Origin: JAXDLH01 sp034666705 | GTDB taxonomy: Bacteria > Chloroflexota > UBA6077 > SHYK01 | NCBI GenBank assembly: GCA_034666705.1 | Contig: JAXDLH010000027.1 | Location: 1-16,001, forward strand | DNA length: 16,001 bases | Direction: 5' to 3' | In this document: positions 1-7,336 of the stretch, in pieces | How positions within the stretch are numbered: position 1 is the stretch's first letter | How the letters are laid out: every line of letters starts with the position of its first letter | Position numbers and translations under genes: made by a program | Notes under the pieces: generated by a model | What the model was told of the DNA's origin: nothing | Seen by the model: the letters and a program-made list of their open reading frames with translations, nothing else | The model's database searches: none

Positions 1-213
1 ACGGTCTACAGGACCAAGATCGCGGCCACGCGGACGAGGCAAGCCATCGCCCCTACGGACAGACCGACGTCGAGCGACCGGGAATAGGCAGCATCATGTT
101 GGACGAGATGCGACGACCGGCGTTCAAGGCCGAGTTCCGCCGCTGTGCCGAAGAGCCAAATCATCGTCCGGGTGGTTTGACTATCGCGTCGGCCCAGCCT
201 ATTGCCGGTCGCT
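1..213. other. Non-coding stretch downstream of cysN with repeats
   Basis: No convincing gene is seen here. The third forward frame stays open but has no recognisable protein and runs on antisense into cysN. The stretch holds a degraded copy of a palindromic repeat (29-58) and one arm plus most of the other arm of a long inverted repeat (72-89 and 197-214), both listed separately. It is the 3' flank of the cysDN operon. No U-tract follows the inverted repeat in the direction of cysN transcription, so a classical intrinsic terminator is not supported. Confidence 0.6.
29..58 (+). repeat. Degraded copy of a dispersed palindromic repeat
   Basis: This 30-base stretch aligns with the palindromic element at about 12223-12251. 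Both share the order GCGG-R-CGAGGCA-W-GCC, then TCGCCCCTAC. The differences are two or three substitutions and one inserted A. The palindrome is damaged here (A for G near the left end, AAGCCA in the centre), so it would fold poorly. The two copies lie over 12 kb apart, each in an intergenic gap, which suggests a dispersed REP- or MITE-like family. This is an inference from two copies only. Confidence 0.5.
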
Positions 214-214
214 C
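72..214. repeat. 143-bp element bounded by 18-bp inverted repeats
   Basis: Bases 72-89 are the reverse complement of bases 197-214 at 17 of 18 positions; the single mismatch is G82 against G204. The arms enclose 107 bases with no further extended pairing apart from a small GCATC/GATGC hairpin at 91-111. The right arm reaches the last base of the cysN stop codon. Such a match is very unlikely by chance in so short a stretch. It could be a small non-autonomous mobile element whose terminal repeats end here, or a long-range stem at the 3' end of the cysDN transcript. No clear target-site duplication flanks it. Confidence 0.55.
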
Positions 215-2073
215 TAAATCGTGTAGTTCGCGTACTGGAAGCTCTGGCGCGTGCCGATAGCGGCGGCGAGGAGGTCGCGCTCCTTCATTGCCGCCATGAC
301 CTGATCCGCGGCGGCGTCCGCATCCACCGTCGCCGCGAACGTCAGATCGATCGTCTGGTCGTCGGCCCGCATGCGATCCTCTGCCTCGCCCACACGCACC
401 ACAATCGCCGGGTTTGGATGCACGAGGGTCTCGATCGCCTCCGGGTCGAAGCCGGCGAGGGCATTGGTCGTCGAGACGACGATCGAACCAGTATCGAGCA
501 ACAACCGCGCCACCTCGCCGAAGCGGCGCGCGAGCTCGCCCGTATCTGCCTGCTGGAGGTCTGCGTCGAGGCCACGCTGCAGGTTGGCCGCGTCGAGGAG
601 ATAGGCATGGCGACCGTCCGCCACCAACCGCCGCTCGAGCTCGCGCACGAGCGCGTACTTGACGTCGGCAGCGTCGCCAGTGACGAGCACGAGCGCCGCG
701 CGATGACCATAGTAGGCAGCCCGGTCGTCAGGACTCACGTCGCCCTTGACCCATGAGAGGTCGCGGCGCCGGGCCTCTTCGCGCAGCACCGCGTGCGCGT
801 CGCGCACGATCTCCGTGACGATTCCGCCACCAGCTACGTCGTACTCGTCGATGAGGACGAACCGCCCGGTGACCTCGAAATCGTGCGAGAGGTCCACGGC
901 GATTGGCGCTCTGGTGCGAATCGTCAGCTCGGCCACCTCATTGCGCTGGACCGTGCTCCTCGTCTGCTGCGCATCCAGGTCCGCCGTGTCCACCACCCGG
1001 TGGATCGTCTCCACCTCGCACGCGACTTCCCTGGTTGCCAGCCGGAGGGCGTAGCGCTTGCCCGTCTCCAGCGGCTGCTTGCCCATCCAGAAGAGGTTGG
1101 CGCGGAACTCGGTGGCGACGGCCGATGGCGACGACTCAATCGACGCGACCTCGCCGCGCTCGACAAAGATCTGCTCGTCGAGGGTGACGCCGATCGACTC
1201 CCCGGCGACGGCCTCGGTTGGCAGCGGGTCGACGTTGAACCGCTCGATCGTCCGCACCACGGCCGATTTGTTCGATGGGGCAAATACGAGTCGATCGCCA
1301 ACGCGGAGCCGCCCGGCCGTGATTCGCCCAGCGATAATCCGCCGCGCGTCGAACTTGTAGACGTCCTGGACCGGGAGGCGCAGCGGCAGTTGGGTTCGCT
1401 CAGTCGCCTTGTGGAATGCACCGAGCGCTTCGAGCACGGTCGCGCCGGTGTACCACGGCATCTGCGTGCTGCGGACGGCGACATTGTCCCCGTTGCGTGC
1501 GCTCACGGGGATGAATCGTTCCGGCTCGACGCCGAGCTGGGTCAAGTAATCGCGGTACTCGCGTTCGATGGCGTCGTACACGCCCTGGTCGTAGCCGACG
1601 AGGTCCATCTTGTTCACGACGACCGCCACCTGGCGCACGCCGAGCAAGGAGAGGAGGTACCCATGTTTGCGCGACTGCTCTTGCACGCCTTCTGCGGCGT
1701 CGATGAGCAACAAAGCCGCCTCGGCACGCGCCGCACCCGAAACCATGTTTTTCAGGAATTCCTTGTGGCCCGGGGCGTCGATCACGATATATTGGCGGCC
1801 TTGCCAGGCGAAGAATGTGCGAGCAGTGTCGATCGTAATACCCTGCTCTTGCTCTTCGAGGAACGCATCGAACAGGAACGCGTACTCGAACTCCTTGCCC
1901 TGCTGCCGGCAGATCGCCTGCACCTTCTCGAGCTTGCCGTCCGGGAGCGAGCCAGTATCCGCGTAGAGTCGGCCCAGGAGCGTGGACTTGCCATGATCCA
2001 CGTGGCCGACGATGACGATCTGCAGTGCCTCGCTGGAGGTGCGTTGAGTTGCCGCCCGGTCAGTTGCCACCAT
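214..2073 (-). CDS. cysN: Sulfate adenylyltransferase subunit 1 (CysN) with decayed APS-kinase tail
   Basis: CysN is the GTPase subunit of ATP sulfurylase. It couples GTP hydrolysis to formation of adenosine 5'-phosphosulfate (APS) by CysD in the cytoplasm. The 619-residue product shows the G1 loop GHVDHGKS (23-30), G3 DAPGH (99-103), G4 NKMD (154-157), the translation-factor-like beta-barrels (about 230-430) and a linker to a CysC-like domain (about 458-600). That tail aligns with APS kinase (YLLDAANLQRGLDADL at 491-506; GEVARLLLDTG at 519-529), but its P-loop position reads TGDAADVKYA instead of GxxGxGKST. The kinase's usual final segment (RDPKGLY, FTG) is also gone. It is therefore a bifunctional CysNC by descent whose kinase half looks dead. 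The ATG start lies 3 bases after the cysD stop, so the two genes are surely co-transcribed. Confidence 0.95.
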   Translation of the reverse strand: MVATDRAATQRTSSEALQIVIVGHVDHGKSTLLGRLYADTGSLPDGKLEKVQAICRQQGKEFEYAFLFDAFLEEQEQGITIDTARTFFAWQGRQYIVIDAPGHKEFLKNMVSGAARAEAALLLIDAAEGVQEQSRKHGYLLSLLGVRQVAVVVNKMDLVGYDQGVYDAIEREYRDYLTQLGVEPERFIPVSARNGDNVAVRSTQMPWYTGATVLEALGAFHKATERTQLPLRLPVQDVYKFDARRIIAGRITAGRLRVGDRLVFAPSNKSAVVRTIERFNVDPLPTEAVAGESIGVTLDEQIFVERGEVASIESSPSAVATEFRANLFWMGKQPLETGKRYALRLATREVACEVETIHRVVDTADLDAQQTRSTVQRNEVAELTIRTRAPIAVDLSHDFEVTGRFVLIDEYDVAGGGIVTEIVRDAHAVLREEARRRDLSWVKGDVSPDDRAAYYGHRAALVLVTGDAADVKYALVRELERRLVADGRHAYLLDAANLQRGLDADLQQADTGELARRFGEVARLLLDTGSIVVSTTNALAGFDPEAIETLVHPNPAIVVRVGEAEDRMRADDQTIDLTFAATVDADAAADQVMAAMKERDLLAAAIGTRQSFQYANYTI

Positions 2074-2076
2074 CGG

Positions 2077-2913
2077 CTACATGTACCCGTCTTTGCGGAG
2101 CAGCTCCATCCCGCGGCCCTCGTCCTGCGCCCGGCCAGCCCGCTCGGCCACCGTAGTCACCTTCAGCTCTTCGATGATCTCATCCAGGTTCTTCGCCGTC
2201 GACTTGATCGACAAGGTGCACGGCGCACATCCCAGGCTGCGATAACGAGAGCCGTTGCCCTGGTCGAAGTAGAGCGGAATGATGTCAATGTTCTCGAGGC
2301 GGATGTATTCCCAGATGTCGAGCTCGGTCCAGTCGAGGAGCGGGTGGATCCGAATGTGGGTACCAGCAGGAAACGTGGTCTTGAACTGGTCCCAGAGCTC
2401 CGGCGGCTGGTCACGAAAGTCCCAATCACCGTGCTGATCGCGCGGCGAGAAGTAGCGCTCCTTCGCGCGCGTGCCCTCTTCATCAGCGCGGATGCCCATG
2501 ATGACACCCGTGAACGTCTGCTGGGCGAGAAAATCCTTCAGCGCATTCGTCTTCAGGGCCGTGCAGCAGGTCACACGCCCCAGGGTATGGTTCATCCCTG
2601 CGGCGAGCGCCGCCTTATTCTGACCGATCAGGAGGTTGAGGCCCCACTCCTTCGCCACTCGATCCCGATACTCGATCATCGCCGGGATCTTGTAGCTCGT
2701 ATCGATGTGCACCAGCGGAAATGGTACGTGGCCAAAAAACGCCTTGCGCGCGAGCCACAGGAGGACGGTCGAGTCCTTCCCCATCGACCAGAGCATGCAC
2801 AAATCGTCGAAGTGCTTGTACGCCTCGCGAAAGATGTAAACGCTCTGATCCTCGAGTTCGCGCAGATGGCGCTCGACGCTGGAGGCATTCGACGTAGCAG
2901 AGGGGGCAGCCAT
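2077..2913 (-). CDS. cysD: Sulfate adenylyltransferase subunit 2 (CysD)
   Basis: CysD is the catalytic ATP-pyrophosphatase-type subunit that adenylates sulfate to APS in complex with CysN. The 278-residue protein has the PP-loop SMGKDST (43-49), the family block ADEEGTRAKERYFSPRD (143-159), PELW (171-174), WTELDIWEYI (195-204) and the usual C-terminal ERAGR...ELLRKDGYM. An unusual feature is a CC pair (116-117) and a CxxC (229, 232 in GCAPCT). This layout resembles the 4Fe-4S ligands of APS reductase, but the reductase's C-terminal ECGxH is absent. The start is taken as ATG at 2913, which has AGGTGG just upstream. An in-frame ATG at 2949 has no ribosome site and overlaps a likely -10 box. This is the first gene of the cysDN operon. 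Confidence 0.94.
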   Translation of the reverse strand: MAAPSATSNASSVERHLRELEDQSVYIFREAYKHFDDLCMLWSMGKDSTVLLWLARKAFFGHVPFPLVHIDTSYKIPAMIEYRDRVAKEWGLNLLIGQNKAALAAGMNHTLGRVTCCTALKTNALKDFLAQQTFTGVIMGIRADEEGTRAKERYFSPRDQHGDWDFRDQPPELWDQFKTTFPAGTHIRIHPLLDWTELDIWEYIRLENIDIIPLYFDQGNGSRYRSLGCAPCTLSIKSTAKNLDEIIEELKVTTVAERAGRAQDEGRGMELLRKDGYM

Positions 2914-2916
2914 GAT

Positions 2917-2922
2917 CCACCT
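2917..2922 (-). promoter_or_regulatory. Ribosome binding site of cysD
   Basis: AGGTGG on the minus strand sits 3 bases before the ATG at 2913. The spacing is short, but it is the only Shine-Dalgarno-like site near either candidate start and decides for the shorter CysD. Confidence 0.5.
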
Positions 2923-2947
2923 ATTGTTGACTAAGTTGGGCGGAAAC

Positions 2948-2977
2948 ATGGTAAATGCCGCGACTGCAGATCGTCAA
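2948..2977 (-). promoter_or_regulatory. Candidate sigma-70-type promoter of cysDN
   Basis: On the minus strand, TTGACG (2977-2972) and TACCAT (2953-2948) are separated by 18 bases. This matches 5 of 6 and 4 of 6 consensus positions. Transcription would begin near 2941, leaving about 27 bases of leader before the ATG at 2913. The -10 box overlaps the alternative upstream ATG at 2949, which argues against that start. No riboswitch-like structure fits in so short a leader. Confidence 0.4.
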
Positions 2978-2999
2978 GGCGACAGGCCTTACATCCGCG

Positions 3000-3030
3000 T
3001 TGCACGAGCGGCTGGGGCCGTCACCATAAT
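3000..3030 (+). promoter_or_regulatory. Weak candidate promoter of treS
   Basis: CATAAT at 3025-3030 matches the -10 consensus at 5 of 6 positions. The best -35 candidate, TTGCAC at 3000-3005, is poor and 19 bases away. Transcription would start near 3037, about 36 bases before the treS ATG. A second weak alternative is TTGACT at 2927-2932 with a poor -10 at 2951-2956. The 159-base gap between the divergent cysD and treS genes must carry both promoters. Confidence 0.28.
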
Positions 3031-3072
3031 GTTGATTGTTGCGACGCCCAACTTCCGCGATGGTGATTGTCG

Positions 3073-4722
3073 ATGAGTCAGCAGTCCGACTGGTACCGGG
3101 ACGCGGTCTTCTACGAAGTACCCGTTCGTTCATTCTACGACTCGAACGCGGACGGACTCGGTGACTTCCGCGGCCTCACGCAGAAGCTGGACTACATCAA
3201 AGGGTTGGGCGTCGACTGCATATGGCTCCTTCCGATGTATCCCTCACCCCTCAAGGACGACGGCTACGACATCTCCGACTACGTGGGCATCCTGCCAGCC
3301 TATGGCTCACTCGACGACTTCCGCGAGTTCCTGGACTCGGCCCACCGCCTCGGCCTCCGCGTGATCGCGGACCTGGTGATGAACCACACTTCTGACCAGC
3401 ACCCCTGGTTCCAGGAGGCACGCCGCTCGCCCGACTCGCCAAAGCGCGACTACTACGTATGGAGCGACGACCCGAACCGCTACGGCGACGCGCGCATCAT
3501 CTTCACCGACACCGAGGTCTCGAACTGGACCTTCGATCCCATCGCGCGGCAGCACTACTGGCACCGCTTCTTCAGCCACCAGCCGGACCTCAACTTCGAG
3601 AACCCCGAGGTCCGCAAAGCGATGCTCGACGTGATCTCGTTCTGGCTCGACCTCGGGCTCGACGGCTTCCGCTGCGATGCGGTGCCATATCTTTTCGAGT
3701 GCGAGGGCACGAATTGCGAAAACCTCCCCCAGACTCACGACTACCTGCGAGAGATGCGAGCGTACGTCGACCAGCACTTTCCGGGCACCGTGCTGCTGGC
3801 TGAGGCGAACCAGTGGCCCGCGGATGTGCGTCCCTACTTCGGCGACGGCGACGAGTTCCACATGGCGTTTCACTTTCCGCTGATGCCGCGCCTGTTCATG
3901 GCGCTGCGCCGCGAGGATCGGACACCCCTCGTGGAGATCCTGGCCCAGACGCCGGAGATCCCCACGGGATGCCAGTGGGGGCTGTTCCTCCGCAACCATG
4001 ATGAGCTGACACTCGAGATGGTGACGGACGCCGAGCGTGACTACATGTACCTGGAGTACGCCCGCGACCCGCTCATGCGGCTGAATCTGGGCATTCGCCG
4101 GCGGCTGGCGCCGCTGATGGACAACGGCCGGCGGCAGATCGAGTTGCTCAACAGCTTGCTGCTGACGCTGCCTGGCAGCCCCATCATCTACTACGGCGAC
4201 GAGCTCGGTATGGGCGACAACGTCTACCTTGGCGACCGCAACGGCGTCCGCACCCCGATGCAATGGTCGCCGGACCGCAACGCCGGCTTTTCTCGCGCCG
4301 ACCCTGCGCGCCTCTTCAGCCCGGTGATCGTCGACCCCGTCTATCACTACGAGGCGGTCAACGTGGAGGCGGAATCGCGCGTGCCGACGTCGCTGCTCAA
4401 CTGGATGCGTCGCATGCTCGCCGTGCGGCGCCGCTACCCAGTTTTCGGGCGCGGCAGCATCGAGTTCCTGCACCCGGCGAACCGGAGCGTGCTCGCCTAC
4501 GTCCGGCACAACGATGCGCAGACCGTGCTCTGCGTCGTCAACCTCTCACGTTACGTGCAGCCGGTCGAGCTGGACCTGACGCGCTACCTCGGCCGTACCC
4601 CCATCGAGATCATCGGCGAGCAGCACTTCCCGCCGATCACGGAGACACCATACTTCCTTAGCCTGGGCCCGCACACCTTCTTCTGGTTCCGTCTGGAGGG
4701 CGAGCCCCTCCCGGCCCGATAG
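3073..4722 (+). CDS. treS: Trehalose synthase (maltose alpha-D-glucosyltransferase)
   Basis: TreS interconverts maltose and trehalose by intramolecular transglucosylation (GH13, subfamily 16) in the cytoplasm. The 549-residue protein matches the family closely along its whole length, from WYRDAVFYEVPVRSFYDSN to the C-terminal LGPHTFFWF. GH13 regions are DLVMNH (100-105), DGFRCDAV with nucleophile D202, LLAEANQWP with acid/base E244, and LRNHDE with D310. TreS signatures EGTNCENLPQTH and GDRNGVRTPMQWSPDRNAGFS are present. No maltokinase domain is fused, so this is the stand-alone form. ATG at 3073 is preferred because GGTGAT lies 6 bases upstream; an in-frame TTG at 3067 would add two residues and has no room for a ribosome site. 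treS diverges from cysDN, and no maltokinase or GlgE gene is in the window. Confidence 0.96.
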   Translation: MSQQSDWYRDAVFYEVPVRSFYDSNADGLGDFRGLTQKLDYIKGLGVDCIWLLPMYPSPLKDDGYDISDYVGILPAYGSLDDFREFLDSAHRLGLRVIADLVMNHTSDQHPWFQEARRSPDSPKRDYYVWSDDPNRYGDARIIFTDTEVSNWTFDPIARQHYWHRFFSHQPDLNFENPEVRKAMLDVISFWLDLGLDGFRCDAVPYLFECEGTNCENLPQTHDYLREMRAYVDQHFPGTVLLAEANQWPADVRPYFGDGDEFHMAFHFPLMPRLFMALRREDRTPLVEILAQTPEIPTGCQWGLFLRNHDELTLEMVTDAERDYMYLEYARDPLMRLNLGIRRRLAPLMDNGRRQIELLNSLLLTLPGSPIIYYGDELGMGDNVYLGDRNGVRTPMQWSPDRNAGFSRADPARLFSPVIVDPVYHYEAVNVEAESRVPTSLLNWMRRMLAVRRRYPVFGRGSIEFLHPANRSVLAYVRHNDAQTVLCVVNLSRYVQPVELDLTRYLGRTPIEIIGEQHFPPITETPYFLSLGPHTFFWFRLEGEPLPAR

Positions 4723-4733
4723 GGGTGCAAGGC

Positions 4734-4821
4734 GCATTCCGCCGCGGGCGGCGAGCCGGTGAGTATTGTCCGCGCACTGAAAACTCGGGGGCTGCTCGTT
4801 CAGACCGCGGCGGCGGAATGC
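4734..4821. repeat. 12-bp perfect inverted repeat between convergent genes
   Basis: GCATTCCGCCGC at 4734-4745 is the exact reverse complement of GCGGCGGAATGC at 4810-4821, with 64 bases between. A second small stem, CCGCC-GCG-GGCGG at 4739-4751, overlaps the left arm. The structure fills the gap between treS (ends 4722) and the convergent barrel-protein gene (ends 4837), where a bidirectional terminator would be expected. No T-tract follows on either strand, so the terminator role is a guess. The two stems are mutually exclusive. Confidence 0.4.
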
Positions 4822-4836
4822 TGGACTTCACGCTGG

Positions 4837-7236
4837 CTACCGCGTCGTCTGGTTGACGATGGCGGTGAGGGGCTGGCCGTTGGTGCTCTGGACGACGACG
4901 GAGCCGCGGAATCCTTCCGGAAGCGCCGGAATCGCGGGCGGATAGTAGGTCTGAGTCGCACCAGCGCGCACGGTCTCTTGGATGCGCAGGACGACGACGC
5001 CCAACTCGTCGTAGAAGCTGACCTGCAGCAGCGTCGCCGCATCGCCGCCGTTCTGCACCTGCACGCCCGTGTCCCAGCCCCCGTACCCCTTCATTACGAG
5101 CGGCGCAGCGAGGCTCGTCGCCGGCGCCAGGCCCACGACGTAACTCATCGCCGCCGTGGTGCCCGCGCGCACCTCGTTCACGAGCCCCACGAGCTTGCCC
5201 GCACCGGCGCTATCGATGGACGCAGAGCCGACGAATCCATCTGGCAGGAGTAGCTGCGCGGGCTGGTAGAGGGTGATCGGGCGGCCCGGGGGCAGCATGG
5301 CCATATCGATAGCCTGGGTACTGTCTGCGACCGCGCCGCTGTAGGAGACCATGGCCAGAGCGCTGGTCGGCGAGAGATTCAGCAACTGGATGCCCGTATC
5401 CCAACCGTTGTAGTGCTTGAATAGCAGGGGCGCCTGCAGACTGTCTGTCCCGCCGGCAATCCCAGGATAGGACATGGCACTCCCGTCAGCACGCACCTCG
5501 TTCACGACCGCGGCTATTGGCTGTCCACCGAGCGACCGAACCATGGCGGAGCCGACGAAGCCATCCGCCAGGGCACGGCTCGCTGGCTGATAGAAGCTCG
5601 CCGATGCGAGCGGCGGGATCACCGCCGCATCGCCCGCGCTCCCCTGGACGCCCGTTCCGGTATACGTCACCGTCACCGTGGCGGGAGATGCCCCCAGATT
5701 CTGGACCTGGATGCCAGTCGACCAGCCGTTGTAGGCCCTGAAGACCAATGGGGCAGCCAGCGTGGCGGCGCCACTACCGAACCCCGCATACGCCGCGCGG
5801 TTGAAGCCATCACGGTCCTGGTTCACGACCACAGTGATCGGGACACTCGCAGAAAGACTCGCACTACCCACGAAGCCGGCGGTGACGCCAACGACCTCCC
5901 GAGGCATGAGCGTCTGCGACCCCCAGGGCGGCAGCGCCAGCGGCAATGACCCAACCCGCAGCCCGGCGGTATTCGCCAAATCTGCCTGCACGTACGCCGG
6001 CGTGCCCGTTGGGTTCTGGATCGTCATCGTGGTCGTCCAGCCAGAGGCGTCCTGCATGATGAGCGGCAGGTACACCTGCGAGGAGGGGCTCGGCACGTTG
6101 TAACTTGCGGCGCGTGGGGCGAGCGGTGGGATGGCACCAGGGTTGCCCCCCGGTGCGGTCTTCGGCACCACGACCGGGGTGGGGCGCGCAGGAGGCGACG
6201 GTGCGTTCAACCACAGGTAGGTGACGTCGACCCAGTCATTGGCCGTCATCCCCAGATCGTCGAGGAAGGTGCCGTCAGCAATGTCCAGCGAGGTCGGGAG
6301 CGTGACGAGCCGGCCGAAACTATCCTTGCCCCCGTTGTAGCCGGAGAAGAACGCGGCCTCGGACTCAGAGGTCCAGCGCGGCAGGTCGCGGAACTGCTCG
6401 CGATTGTCGTTCCAGTAATCGTCGGTGATGTTCCACGGCCCGATGTCCCAGACGGGAGCGACGACGGTGCGGCCTCGATAGCTGATGCGAACCATATAGT
6501 CGTTCGCACCCGCCGCATTCAACACCCGCTTCGAGGGTAGCGCCACGAAGTGATCGTGCTCGCCGATGACGTGCCCGTTGGCGGTGGTGCGGCCAACGAG
6601 CCCCTCCCGAGTGGCCCAGATCCGCGCGGTCGGCGGTCCTGCCGCAGGCTGGAGCAAATCCTCACGGAAGAAGCGCGCGCTCCGGTCGAGGGTCAGGTGG
6701 ACGCCTCGGACTGTCGGCGACGCGCCATCGGCGGCGGCGAGCAGCGTGACGCGCACCTGCACGGAGCCGACTGTACCCAGGGCACGCACGCTGGCAGCGT
6801 CCTCCCACTCGGTCCACGCGGATCCGACCTGGCCGCGGAGCTCAACCGCCGTCGCGGCCCCCTCGGGCGTATCCGCATCGACGTCGACGGCGCGGACGAT
6901 CGCCCGTCCGCCGAGCGCTGTGGTTGCCGACGTGCTGATTCCAAAGCGCGGGTGAGGATCGTAGGCTGCAGCGCTGGGGGCATCGTCCGCGAGGACGACG
7001 GCTTCTCCGTCGAGACGCAAGCCCGTGGGATCAGCCGCGAGCAGGGTCGCGGCGGGAAGCTCGAGCGCGTCGAAGGCCTGACCGAAGGCGCCTTGCGGTG
7101 CAATGACCGAGTTGGCCACGATCACAATGAGCAAGGCGAATGCGCGCCGCAGGCGTCCGCCCGCTCTCGGCTGAGGCGTGCAGGCGGCTCGGCTTCGACC
7201 TAAGCGCACGTGGACCGCACTGCAGAAGGCCTGCAC
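4837..7236 (-). CDS. Secreted RlpA-like double-psi beta-barrel protein with four C-terminal repeats
   Basis: This is an exported protein of 799 residues; its exact role is unknown. An Arg-rich N-terminus and hydrophobic stretch (RRAFALLIVIVANSVIAPQGAFG, about 30-52) form a signal peptide. Residues about 75-185 look like a beta-sandwich (WTEWEDAASV...VQVRVTL). About 205-342 resembles the RlpA/expansin double-psi beta-barrel: GRTTANGHV, ALPSKRVL, VRISYRGRTVVAPVWDIGPWN, then SLDIADGTFLDDLGM. A Pro-rich linker (345-385) leads to four repeats of roughly 107 residues (387, 493, 600 and 709 onward) sharing APLV-x-K-x-Y-x-GWDTGIQVQN, YQPA...LPDGFVGSA and VVNEVRA. No anchor or sorting signal is seen. 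The start is a GTG at 7236 without a clear ribosome site; TAGAAT at 7250-7245 could serve a near-leaderless transcript. A GTG at 7209 is an alternative. Confidence 0.85.
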   Translation of the reverse strand: MQAFCSAVHVRLGRSRAACTPQPRAGGRLRRAFALLIVIVANSVIAPQGAFGQAFDALELPAATLLAADPTGLRLDGEAVVLADDAPSAAAYDPHPRFGISTSATTALGGRAIVRAVDVDADTPEGAATAVELRGQVGSAWTEWEDAASVRALGTVGSVQVRVTLLAAADGASPTVRGVHLTLDRSARFFREDLLQPAAGPPTARIWATREGLVGRTTANGHVIGEHDHFVALPSKRVLNAAGANDYMVRISYRGRTVVAPVWDIGPWNITDDYWNDNREQFRDLPRWTSESEAAFFSGYNGGKDSFGRLVTLPTSLDIADGTFLDDLGMTANDWVDVTYLWLNAPSPPARPTPVVVPKTAPGGNPGAIPPLAPRAASYNVPSPSSQVYLPLIMQDASGWTTTMTIQNPTGTPAYVQADLANTAGLRVGSLPLALPPWGSQTLMPREVVGVTAGFVGSASLSASVPITVVVNQDRDGFNRAAYAGFGSGAATLAAPLVFRAYNGWSTGIQVQNLGASPATVTVTYTGTGVQGSAGDAAVIPPLASASFYQPASRALADGFVGSAMVRSLGGQPIAAVVNEVRADGSAMSYPGIAGGTDSLQAPLLFKHYNGWDTGIQLLNLSPTSALAMVSYSGAVADSTQAIDMAMLPPGRPITLYQPAQLLLPDGFVGSASIDSAGAGKLVGLVNEVRAGTTAAMSYVVGLAPATSLAAPLVMKGYGGWDTGVQVQNGGDAATLLQVSFYDELGVVVLRIQETVRAGATQTYYPPAIPALPEGFRGSVVVQSTNGQPLTAIVNQTTR

Positions 7237-7336
7237 ATGCCGACATTCTACGGATCGCTCTGACGACGAGAGGGGCTATTCGAGCCGCTACGACAACTCG
7301 TGAGCGGATCGTGATTCAGGATTTGGGCCGCGCTGG

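Noticed and set aside
793..2934. 713-residue open frame on the plus strand antisense to cysN and cysD
   Set aside because: It mirrors clear cysDN coding sequence on the other strand, has no recognisable domain, and is typical of antisense frames in GC-rich genes.
2926..2956. TTGACT with a downstream GTAAAT as the treS promoter
   Set aside because: The -10 matches only 3 of 6 positions and the element overlaps the cysD leader; the CATAAT at 3025 is closer to treS and better, though also weak.
3307..4509. 400-residue antisense frame inside treS
   Set aside because: The treS frame has full family motifs; the antisense product is His/Val/Arg-rich without any domain.
4739..4751. Short GC hairpin after treS as an intrinsic terminator
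   Set aside because: The stem is only 5 bp with a 3-base loop and no T-tract follows.
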